From positions 1-5,497 of the forward strand of contig CALDPW010000080.1 of assembly GCA_937911885.1 (NCBI GenBank): a stretch of DNA of 5,497 bases. The letters run 5' to 3'. Position 1 is the first letter of the stretch; each line of letters begins with the position of its first letter. Position numbers and translations under genes: made by a program. Below are positions 1 to 5,004 of this stretch, one piece after another. The notes under the pieces are model-generated. The model was not told where the DNA came from. It made no database searches and was given only the letters and a program-made list of their open reading frames with translations. This DNA comes from an uncultured Clostridia bacterium (GTDB taxonomy: Bacteria > Bacillota > Clostridia > Christensenellales > UBA1242).

Positions 1-389
1 ATTGGAATATAAACGGTTACATTAATTTCGGCACGCTTTGTTCCCTCAAGTGAGTTAACATGAATTACGCCACGGCCAACTTTGTTTGCTTTTAAGGTGA
101 AATTGGTTGTGTTTCCATTTTTGGAAACATTTTCAATAGTAACAATATCGTTAACACCATTTGCACCATACTGCGAAAATGTAACATCGGTTGATATGCC
201 TTTTGCTGCCCCGCTGATTGTTGCAGTTAAGTCTTCGGAATTAACCAATCCTTCCTCATCACTTAAATACAAAATAACATCGGACTTTGACACCGACAGC
301 GAAAAGTTTTTATATGGATCTCCACAGCCAAATAACAATAAGACTGATCCTAAAAACGCAATAAGTAACGCACTAATTTTTTTAACCAT
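1..389 (-). CDS. Lipoprotein with bacterial Ig-like domain, 3' end outside the window
   Basis: The minus-strand frame is open from ATG at 389 to the left edge (129 codons visible). The N-terminus is a type II signal peptide: Lys3-Lys4, a hydrophobic stretch at about residues 6-20, and a lipobox LLFGC with Cys22 as the expected lipidated residue. The protein is therefore probably anchored to the outer face of the cytoplasmic membrane. Residues about 28-129 are rich in beta-strand-like alternation and Ser/Thr/Asn. The stretch around residues 98-127 (LKANKVGRGVIHV, then EGTKRAEINVTV) resembles the last strands of a bacterial Ig-like (Big) domain. Such domains usually act in surface adhesion or as spacers, so the role here is unknown. 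The start is set by GGGAG at 397-401, seven bases upstream. An in-frame ATG at 410 would place that site inside the gene, so it is not preferred. GC-rich codons (GCG, TCG, CGT, GGC) are commoner here than in neighbouring genes. A consensus sigma-A promoter lies about 100 bp upstream. Confidence 0.85.
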   Translation of the reverse strand, partial: MVKKISALLIAFLGSVLLLFGCGDPYKNFSLSVSKSDVILYLSDEEGLVNSEDLTATISGAAKGISTDVTFSQYGANGVNDIVTIENVSKNGNTTNFTLKANKVGRGVIHVNSLEGTKRAEINVTVYIP

Positions 390-493
390 TTTGTAACTCC
401 CAAATTTCATCCGTTAAGGCAAAAAATCTAAATCTATTTTGTGCAACAAAATTGAATATTATTTAATATTATATATATAATATATCATTGCCT
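390..493 (-). promoter_or_regulatory. AT-rich, possibly structured 5' leader of the lipoprotein mRNA
   Basis: The upstream promoter predicts transcription starting near 493, which gives a leader of about 100 nt. AGGCAA at its very 5' end (493 to 488) can pair with TTGCCT near its 3' end (422 to 417). Inside lie a palindromic AT run (about 455-485) and a small hairpin, ATTTTG-TTGCA-CAAAAT (about 435-452). The Shine-Dalgarno site lies outside the long stem. I recognise no known riboswitch; the AT-rich pairings could be fortuitous. Confidence 0.3.
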
Positions 494-499
494 AAACAC

Positions 500-528
500 A
501 TTATATTTTTTTATAGATTGTTTGTCAA
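500..528 (-). promoter_or_regulatory. Consensus sigma-A promoter of the lipoprotein gene
   Basis: On the minus strand TTGACA (528-523) and TATAAT (505-500) are separated by exactly 17 bases. Both hexamers match the housekeeping consensus perfectly. The promoter points at the lipoprotein gene, about 110 bp downstream, and lies after the spoIIID terminator. The lipoprotein is therefore probably transcribed on its own and strongly in vegetative cells. Confidence 0.85.
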
Positions 529-579
529 ATTAATAACAATCTATTTTGGCAAAAACAAAAAATATTTTTTTAAAAAAAT

Positions 580-604
580 AAGAACACTCAAACCGAATGT
601 TCTT
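580..604 (-). terminator. Intrinsic terminator of spoIIID
   Basis: A 10-bp stem (AAGAACATTC with GAGTGTTCTT, one G-U pair) encloses a GGTTT loop and is followed on the minus strand by A and then seven Ts. The spoIIID stop codon (590-588) lies inside the 3' arm. On the plus strand the same stem is followed by a run of Ts, so it could also stop rightward transcription. Confidence 0.85.
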
Positions 605-851
605 TTTTTAATAAATACTTCATTTTTGTGGCCATGCCACCCCTAAAACTTCTCTCATTAAAATTGCGTTTTAAAACTGCTTCAACCTTTATATAAAGGT
701 TGAAATCAATATGTTTTAGTTTGTGAGAAACGTCAACATGAACCGTGCTTTTTGAAACATTAAACACAGCAGCTGTTTTTCGAATTGTTGCTCCCGTGCT
801 AGCTATATATTCCCCAAAAACTATTGGCCTTTCATTATTAAATTTTGCCAT
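588..851 (-). CDS. spoIIID: Sporulation transcriptional regulator SpoIIID
   Basis: This 87-residue protein matches the small DNA-binding regulator SpoIIID in length and motifs. A helix-turn-helix spans about residues 22-45, with the recognition segment VSKSTVH (32-38). It is followed by the family hallmark basic tail RGGMATKMKYLLKK (70-83), close to RGGEATKLKY of the Bacillus protein. In spore formers SpoIIID acts in the mother cell, where it activates and represses many sigma-E genes and helps switch to sigma-K; that role is inferred from the family. The start ATG at 851 follows a G-rich site (GTGGGG, 861-856) only four bases away, which is somewhat close. A sigma-E-like promoter upstream and a terminator at the stop codon suggest a monocistronic unit. 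In other clostridia spoIIID is followed by mreB; here an unrelated lipoprotein follows. Confidence 0.95.
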   Translation of the reverse strand: MAKFNNERPIVFGEYIASTGATIRKTAAVFNVSKSTVHVDVSHKLKHIDFNLYIKVEAVLKRNFNERSFRGGMATKMKYLLKKEHSV

Positions 852-883
852 AATACCCCACTAAAAAATTAAAATATTTAATT

Positions 884-911
884 ATTGGTATGACAAAATT
901 TAACATTATAT
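884..911 (-). promoter_or_regulatory. Candidate sigma-E promoter of spoIIID
   Basis: On the minus strand ATA (911-909), a 16-base gap, and CATACCAAT (892-884) resemble the sigma-E pattern ATA-N16-18-CATACAAT. The site is about 33 bp upstream of the spoIIID start and downstream of the acpP terminator. spoIIID is sigma-E dependent in characterised spore formers, so the match is in the expected place. The -10 box departs from consensus at its 3' end and the -35 is short, so this remains a prediction. Confidence 0.45.
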
Positions 912-942
912 TACATATTTTGCATAAGAAAGAAAATAAAAA

Positions 943-967
943 AAATTGACTTAAAACAAGTCAATTT
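943..967 (-). terminator. Intrinsic terminator of acpP
   Basis: A perfect 10-bp stem (AAATTGACTT with AAGTCAATTT) and a GTTTT loop are followed on the minus strand by a T-rich tract. The acpP stop codon (968-966) overlaps the 5' arm. The terminator separates acpP from spoIIID. Confidence 0.85.
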
Positions 968-1196
968 ATTTTTGGTTGTTAGCCTCGATTAGTTTAACAA
1001 TGTCTTCAACTGTTTTTAGTTTAAGAGCTTCTTCATCGCTAACTGTTACATTAAATTCATCTTCTAAAGTCATAAGCAATTCAACAAGATCAAGTGAATC
1101 TGCACCAAGATCTTCTAGGATTTTTGCTTTAGGTGTAACTCTATCTTCTTTAATGCCAAGTTGGTTTGCCAACAATTTTTGCACTTTTTCAAACAT
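966..1196 (-). CDS. acpP: Acyl carrier protein
   Basis: This 76-residue acidic helical protein has the classic ACP motif GADSLDLVELLM at residues 31-42. Ser34 is the expected attachment site for 4'-phosphopantetheine. ACP carries growing acyl chains as thioesters in cytosolic type II fatty-acid synthesis. The rest fits the four-helix ACP fold: helix I at about 2-14, recognition helix II from Ser34 on (LVELLMTLEDEF), and the C-terminal helix VEDIVKLIEAN. The start is ATG at 1196, because GGAGG at 1209-1205 lies eight bases upstream. A frame extension to TTG at 1211 would place that ribosome-binding site inside the gene. It has its own sigma-A promoter and terminator, so it appears monocistronic. 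No fab genes are adjacent. Its position between spoIIQ and spoIIID is unusual. A specialised ACP cannot be excluded, but nothing distinguishes it from housekeeping AcpP. Confidence 0.95.
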   Translation of the reverse strand: MFEKVQKLLANQLGIKEDRVTPKAKILEDLGADSLDLVELLMTLEDEFNVTVSDEEALKLKTVEDIVKLIEANNQK

Positions 1197-1213
1197 GAAT
1201 AGATCCTCCAAAT

Positions 1214-1255
1214 TTTGCTAACTTTATTATAATGATTTTAAAATAGTTTAGCAAA
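1214..1255 (-). repeat. 8-bp inverted repeat bracketing the acpP promoter
   Basis: On the minus strand TTTGCTAA (1255-1248), overlapping the -35 box, is the exact reverse complement of TTAGCAAA (1221-1214), near the predicted transcription start. The centres are 34 bp apart, about three helical turns. A further copy of the TAGCAAAC element in the same orientation lies at 1266-1273 (the distal arm carries it at 1249-1256). The arrangement could be an operator. It matches neither the FapR nor the FabT sites I know, and chance is possible in such AT-rich DNA. Confidence 0.35.
1226..1254 (-). promoter_or_regulatory. Sigma-A promoter of acpP
   Basis: TTGCTA (1254-1249) and a perfect TATAAT (1231-1226) are spaced by 17 bases on the minus strand, about 30 bp upstream of the acpP start codon. 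The short leader carries the GGAGG site. This supports independent vegetative expression of acpP, uncoupled from spoIIQ upstream. Confidence 0.8.
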
Positions 1256-1286
1256 CAAATTTTAATAGCAAACCAAATAAATATTT

Positions 1287-1865
1287 TTACTTATCACTCA
1301 AATTTAAATAAGCACTAGGATCAATCTTTACATCATTTTCAGAAACAGCAAAAGTTAAGTGTGTTCCAAGATCAAGTTCTGCATTAGCAGTTGTTCCCAC
1401 TTTTCCAACAACTTGCCCCTTTGAAACTTTATCTCCCTTTTTAACTTTTACATCTTCGGCTAGGCTAGAATAGTATGTTTTTAAATTATCATTATGCTTA
1501 ATAATTACAACATATCCATTTAAATAATTTGAATATACATCTTCAACAACCCCATCAAGCACAGCATATACATCAGAATCTTCTGCAGCAGTTAAAGCAA
1601 TTGCTTTGTGTGCTTCCCATTGTTTTAATGTTTTGTTATACACCAACGAACTATCGTTATAATCTTTTGAAACAGTAAAATTCATAACAGGGTTGTAAAA
1701 TGTTAACGCATCGTTATTAACTGGTTTTGTGACATTATCTTGTGGTTTATTGGCATTTGCTATTAATATAATGCTTAAAACTAACATAATAATAGACAAC
1801 ACAACAATGTATCCATATCGTTTAATAAACCCCATTAGCGCCTCTTTGTAATTTTTTTCTTTCAT
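1287..1865 (-). CDS. spoIIQ: SpoIIQ-like forespore membrane protein with inactive LytM/M23 domain
   Basis: This 192-residue protein has a short cytoplasmic N-terminus, one membrane segment (about residues 18-37) and an extracytoplasmic LytM/peptidase M23 domain (about 85-187). In spore formers forespore SpoIIQ binds mother-cell SpoIIIAH across the intermembrane space during engulfment and channel assembly; that role is inferred from the family. The domain keeps M23 landmarks: His86, VYAVLDGVVE (99-108), KKGDKVSKGQVVGKVG (142-157) and GTHLTFAV (167-174). Most zinc and catalytic positions are changed: the HxxxD aspartate is Ala90, the His of the usual YxHL is Ser134 (YYSSL), and the second His of HxH is Thr171. 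Peptidase activity is unlikely. The Ser in YxSL also occurs in Bacillus SpoIIQ, which favours SpoIIQ over a generic M23 enzyme. The start is supported by GGAGG (1875-1871) five bases upstream. It lies downstream of the ywmB-like gene, as sporulation genes do in related neighbourhoods. No clear terminator follows. Confidence 0.85.
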   Translation of the reverse strand: MKEKNYKEALMGFIKRYGYIVVLSIIMLVLSIILIANANKPQDNVTKPVNNDALTFYNPVMNFTVSKDYNDSSLVYNKTLKQWEAHKAIALTAAEDSDVYAVLDGVVEDVYSNYLNGYVVIIKHNDNLKTYYSSLAEDVKVKKGDKVSKGQVVGKVGTTANAELDLGTHLTFAVSENDVKIDPSAYLNLSDK

Positions 1866-1887
1866 AAATCCCTCCTACATTTTATTT

Positions 1888-1916
1888 AATAATTGTCAAA
1901 AAGTGGCACTTTATAC
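1888..1916 (-). promoter_or_regulatory. Weak candidate sigma-F/sigma-G promoter of spoIIQ
   Basis: GTATA (1916-1912) followed after 14 bases by GACAATTATT (1897-1888) on the minus strand partly resembles forespore promoters (GYATA, then GGNNANANTR). It lies in the 57-bp gap before spoIIQ, and spoIIQ is sigma-F controlled in Bacillus. The spacing is about one base short and the -10 box matches only in part. Confidence 0.35.
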
Positions 1917-1922
1917 ATCAAA

Positions 1923-2388
1923 TTAAAAAGAATGTAATATTAATGGATACCCAACCAATACAGAATTTTTTGTTGTTGCAATTTGAATGTTTACCTTGTT
2001 GTTATTACTTAATATATAACTAGGAAGCTTATTAGAATATCCAACATACACTTTTAAACCATTAATCAACTCCTCTGATTCGATTTTTAAATTTAACTTG
2101 TTTATAATATTGTTTAAACCATAATTCTTATCAAGTTCAACACATTCTCCAGCTATATCATACCCTTCTAAAAGCACTTGTTTTGCATTTTTATGTGAAG
2201 TTTTAATTATTGCTCCTTTACCATTAACAACAACGTTATATTTTGCAAAATCAACATTTGTTAAATTGTTAACATAGGCATAATAATTAATAACTCCAAT
2301 CAAAATTTTCGGCCAAAGTTGAGTTTGAAAACATAAATATAGTAATTAAACAAACAAAAAGCACAGCAAAAACACATAATCTTTTCAT
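1923..2388 (-). pseudogene. ywmB: YwmB-family secreted protein, signal peptide and body in different frames
   Basis: The body (codons from about 2303 to the stop at 1923) encodes about 126 residues. Its C-terminus, SYILSNNNKVNIQIATTKNS then VLVGYPLIL, parallels the end of Bacillus YwmB (KMNLQIALRS then TVTVGTPIV). That family is secreted, lies next to murA/spoIID, and has no firm function. The body frame has no good start of its own: only TTG at 2303, without a Shine-Dalgarno site. Upstream in another frame, ATG at 2388 begins a good Sec signal peptide (MKRLCVFAVLFVCL, then NSTLAENF) that hits TAA at residue 34. Removing one base in the AAAATTTT run (2302-2309) would fuse the two as LAEN-LIGVINYYAYV, giving about 153 residues. 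A single-base frameshift, real or from sequencing, is the simplest reading. Even when corrected it is shorter than the roughly 240-residue Bacillus protein. The family assignment rests on C-terminal motifs only. The only G-rich site upstream lies inside a terminator hairpin. Confidence 0.6.
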
Positions 2389-2396
2389 AAATAAAA

Positions 2397-2419
2397 AATC
2401 ATCCCCTAATGGAATGATT
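2397..2419 (-). terminator. Intrinsic terminator between the 376-codon gene and ywmB, overlapping the ywmB ribosome-binding site
   Basis: A 9-bp stem (AATCATTCC with GGGATGATT, one G-U pair) is followed on the minus strand by a T tract (TTTTTTATTT). It lies 24 bp after the TAG of the upstream gene and ends 8 bp before the ywmB signal-peptide ATG. The only G-rich candidate Shine-Dalgarno (GGGG, 2406-2403) is three bases in the 3' arm plus one in the loop, so the folded hairpin would hide it. Confidence 0.75.
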
Positions 2420-2442
2420 AACTATTAATTTTGTGTTTAAAA

Positions 2443-3573
2443 CTAAAACATATTATAAAACCCAAACTCCCTAATAAATGTTGCAAAATTCGCCATTAAT
2501 CCCTGCTCCGGCAACTTATTAAAAGCACACTGAACAACATCAGTTTTAAGCGTTTTTAAATCTAAAAAACCCTTGTCAAATTGCAAATTTTTAAATTTGT
2601 CATATAATTTGTTAAATGTTTTTATATAAACATTTAAAACGTTTTTATAATCATCCTTAATCAGATTAAAATTGTTTTTTAACATTAGCCTATCATATCC
2701 GTAATTATTTAGATTTTGCCTTGTTTCACTTTCTTTTAATTTATTATTGTTCTGTTGTGCAATTAACAACCTAGATTGGGCACTAAAACCAATTAAAACA
2801 TCTAATTGGCTATTAAATAAAAATATAAAAGCTTTTAACATTATTAATGTTGAATAAATACTTATCCTATTTTTTGTAAAATGATTAATGTTACAACTTT
2901 TAAAATTATTACTTAAATTAACAACGCATGTATTATTAAACAAATCACAATTAAGTTCCAGCACTATTTTGTAGCATAATTTAATAATATACATTTTACC
3001 AAATGCGCTACTCAAAATTTTTTGAGGAAGACGTGCTAAATCAAACAAATATTTTTCTAATTTTAATAATTGTTGTGAGTTTATGTTTAGATTATAAACA
3101 CCTTTGAAAAACACTACTTCCATAATATACGAAAGTATTGAGCATATTTCACCATAACAAGAAATAAACTCGTTTTTAGAGCATTTTGCAACCAAACTAT
3201 AATCATAAACCATCATACTAGTTTTAACCATTAATTGATTAATTGATGGTGCTAAACACACCATTGCAACATTATTAAAAAATTTGTTTATGGCAACAGC
3301 CCAATTATGGTTTGCAAACACCACCACCAACGAAACATCATCGGTTAATTCTTTTTTTACCAATTCTTCACACAATAAATTAAATTCAATATTGTTTGGA
3401 AGGTTAATAACGCAATGCTTTGCACAAACATTACAAATATTTTCAAAAACACTATTAGTTTTTATATCCTCACTTTTAACAATAACAACCTTATAATAAC
3501 AATATTCCATTTTTAGCATTTTTATAAAATCGTTAGCAGCATTTTCACCATAAAAAGCCTTTTCAAATTCCAT
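2443..3573 (-). CDS. Uncharacterised protein, probable degenerate Fe-ADH / G1P-dehydrogenase-fold homologue
   Basis: This 376-residue cytosolic protein has no signal peptide or clear membrane segment. I do not recognise an orthologue. Its layout follows the iron-alcohol-dehydrogenase / dehydroquinate synthase / AraM glycerol-1-phosphate dehydrogenase superfamily: a YGENAANDFIKML start (8-20), a VVIVKSEDI strand (29-37), and VSLVVVFANHNWAVAINKFF (80-99), where the family has a Gly-rich nucleotide loop. Next come VCLAPSINQL (105-114, compare PTAPSMDG), then YDYSLVAKCSKNEF (123-136) and YGEICSILSY (140-149, compare AGFGDLLAKY). ANFATFIREFGFY (361-373) resembles RYTFLDLAYELG near the family's end. 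The GGGS/GSGT glycines are gone, no HG motif of the metal-binding half is evident, and Glu142 is the only obvious candidate ligand. It is therefore probably not an ordinary enzyme. This is inference from unaided motif comparison. GAGG (3583-3580) six bases upstream supports the start, and a terminator follows. Confidence 0.75.
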   Translation of the reverse strand: MEFEKAFYGENAANDFIKMLKMEYCYYKVVIVKSEDIKTNSVFENICNVCAKHCVINLPNNIEFNLLCEELVKKELTDDVSLVVVFANHNWAVAINKFFNNVAMVCLAPSINQLMVKTSMMVYDYSLVAKCSKNEFISCYGEICSILSYIMEVVFFKGVYNLNINSQQLLKLEKYLFDLARLPQKILSSAFGKMYIIKLCYKIVLELNCDLFNNTCVVNLSNNFKSCNINHFTKNRISIYSTLIMLKAFIFLFNSQLDVLIGFSAQSRLLIAQQNNNKLKESETRQNLNNYGYDRLMLKNNFNLIKDDYKNVLNVYIKTFNKLYDKFKNLQFDKGFLDLKTLKTDVVQCAFNKLPEQGLMANFATFIREFGFYNMF

Positions 3574-3714
3574 ATAACACCTCAGTTAATTGTAGCTTAA
3601 AATGTTAATTATAAGGTAAATTTTATTACTTACTATTTTTGCTTATTTTGTTGTTTTTTGATTTATTTTAAATTTATTTAATAAAAATCATTTTATATAA
3701 ACACAATAATAGTA
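3574..3714. promoter_or_regulatory. Divergent intergenic region with weak promoter candidates
   Basis: These 141 very AT-rich bases must hold promoters for both flanking genes. Leftward, a perfect TATAAT (3613-3608) lies 35 bp before the 376-codon gene, but its -35 is poor (TAGTAA at a 16-base gap). Rightward, TATATAA (3694-3700) lies only about 15 bp before the deacetylase ATG and has no good -35. CATTTTA (3689-3695) would fit a sigma-G -10, but no matching -35 is present. No repeats or operators stand out. Confidence 0.35.
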
Positions 3715-5004
3715 ATGAAAAAATTTATTTTATTTTTATATTGTTTTTTATTTATATTAATTTTCACAACACAACCAACTTTTGCTGCACCACCAGACAT
3801 TTTAAGCAAGCAATTAAACATGAACAACCAATACCAACAAGTCCTAGATTTAATTGACAAAAACGAATATAAACAAGCAATTAATAGCCTGGAACAAATA
3901 ACAGATTTAGATCAACTTTTGATAATATATAACAATAAAAAATTCAACACTCTTTTAAAAGAATATAAAAACATATTAATTAACGAAGTTCAACAATTAA
4001 GCAATAACACATTTGCCCTAAACCTGCTAAACAGCAAATATAAATACTACAAAAACGACAAAACAATAAATTTGCTTATTGAACAAAACAAACAGTATAT
4101 TAATAGCAAAAATTTGGTAGAATACACAGGGCCGATTGAACACCTTTACACACATCCATTAATTGCGTTTCCTTCTGTGGCACTTAATCAAAAAAATCCA
4201 AACCACAAAGATTTGGATTCAAACTTTTTAACAACCACAGAATTTACTAAAATCATACATGAATTATATAATAATAATTATATTTTAATTGATATTGATT
4301 CTATTTATTGTGTTGAAAATGGCACAGTAAAACAAAAGCCATTACTACTTCCACAAGGCAAAAAACCACTAATATTATCGTTTGATAATGTTAATTACAC
4401 CTCAAAAAATAAAAACAGTGGGTTAATTGATAAAATAATTTTGGATAGAAACAAAAACATTGCAACTTACACATCCAAACAATCAATCGCAAAACGTGTT
4501 TCTTATGATAATGAATTTGTTACCATTTTGGAATCTTTTATTAAAGATAATCCCGATTTTAGCTTTAATGGAGCAAGAGGCGTTATTTGCTTAACTGGTC
4601 ACGATGGCATTTTGGGATACAGCACACAAAAAAGCAACGCAACAAGCCGATACGAGCAAAAGAAAGCCCTACAAGTGATAACAAAATTAAAAGCTTTGGG
4701 GTGGAAATTTGCCAACCATTCATATTTTCATAACAACATCAATGATATGAGCGATATGGAATTTGCAAAAGATATTTCAAATTGGAAAAACGAAGTTTTG
4801 CCCCTTGTTGGCAAAACCAATATTTTTACAGCTCCTTATGGCAAACTGCAAGATGAAAACAAAACACTAAATTATAAGCACAATCTACTAATTGAAGAAG
4901 GATATTGCTTGTTTTTAGAATCAAGTATGGATAACTATTTTGATTATTCAAAACTAAACAATAATATTTTAATAATGAACTATTATGTGGTAAATTACCA
5001 ATAA
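3715..5004 (+). CDS. Secreted polysaccharide-deacetylase-like protein with altered active site, C-terminus probably replaced
   Basis: This 429-residue protein has a Sec signal peptide (Lys2-Lys3, hydrophobic 4-18, likely cleavage after TFA at residue 24). A helical Asn/Gln/Lys-rich N-terminal region (28-135) comes next, then a NodB-type carbohydrate-esterase-4 domain from about residue 145 on. Landmarks are HPLIAFPSVAL (147-157), FTKIIHELYNNNYILIDI (177-194), KKPLILSFDNVNY (216-228), HSYFH (335-339) and APYG (373-376). CE4 enzymes remove N- or O-acetyl groups from wall or surface glycans. The HSxxH metal motif is intact. The motif-1 pair, normally DD, is Asp224-Asn225, and the Arg of the usual RxPYG motif is Thr372, so activity is doubtful. 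The frame stops at 5004 with LIMNYYVVNYQ, where relatives continue, and the DNA composition changes there. The ATG has no Shine-Dalgarno, and TAA at 3682 closes the frame upstream, so translation may be leaderless or weak. The substrate is unknown. Confidence 0.85.
   Translation: MKKFILFLYCFLFILIFTTQPTFAAPPDILSKQLNMNNQYQQVLDLIDKNEYKQAINSLEQITDLDQLLIIYNNKKFNTLLKEYKNILINEVQQLSNNTFALNLLNSKYKYYKNDKTINLLIEQNKQYINSKNLVEYTGPIEHLYTHPLIAFPSVALNQKNPNHKDLDSNFLTTTEFTKIIHELYNNNYILIDIDSIYCVENGTVKQKPLLLPQGKKPLILSFDNVNYTSKNKNSGLIDKIILDRNKNIATYTSKQSIAKRVSYDNEFVTILESFIKDNPDFSFNGARGVICLTGHDGILGYSTQKSNATSRYEQKKALQVITKLKALGWKFANHSYFHNNINDMSDMEFAKDISNWKNEVLPLVGKTNIFTAPYGKLQDENKTLNYKHNLLIEEGYCLFLESSMDNYFDYSKLNNNILIMNYYVVNYQ

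Noticed and set aside
82..396. Plus-strand open frame of 104 codons with a hydrophobic N-terminus
   Set aside because: It lies antisense to the lipoprotein gene, which has a lipobox, a good ribosome-binding site and a consensus promoter.
455..490. AT-rich palindrome as a replication origin or site-specific element
   Set aside because: There are no DnaA boxes, iterons or conserved flanks; simple AT alternation is expected at this base composition.
1197..1211. TTG start extending acyl carrier protein by five residues
   Set aside because: The extension is made of the GGAGG ribosome-binding site itself; ATG at 1196 gives the normal ACP length.
976..1221. Plus-strand open frame rich in Ser
   Set aside because: It is a shadow of acpP, whose DSL motif and length are diagnostic.
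1923..2303. The ywmB-like body as a remnant of SpoIID
   Set aside because: The neighbourhood would fit, but the C-terminal KVNIQIA and VGYPLIL pattern matches YwmB and no SpoIID motif is present.
2300..2312. Programmed -1 frameshift at A-AAT-TTT in the ywmB-like gene
   Set aside because: The heptamer looks slippery, but a -1 slip reads AAA TTT TGA and stops at once. Joining the two parts needs a +1 shift, for which no signal is seen.
3284..3496. Plus-strand open frame of 70 codons
   Set aside because: It lies antisense inside the 376-codon gene and has no ribosome-binding site or recognisable motif.
4826..4980. Minus-strand codons here as genuine nucleoside-kinase sequence
   Set aside because: The segment LLKYYCLVL is faintly like the family, but the plus strand has clear deacetylase-like sequence and codon use in the same bases, so the likeness is probably chance.
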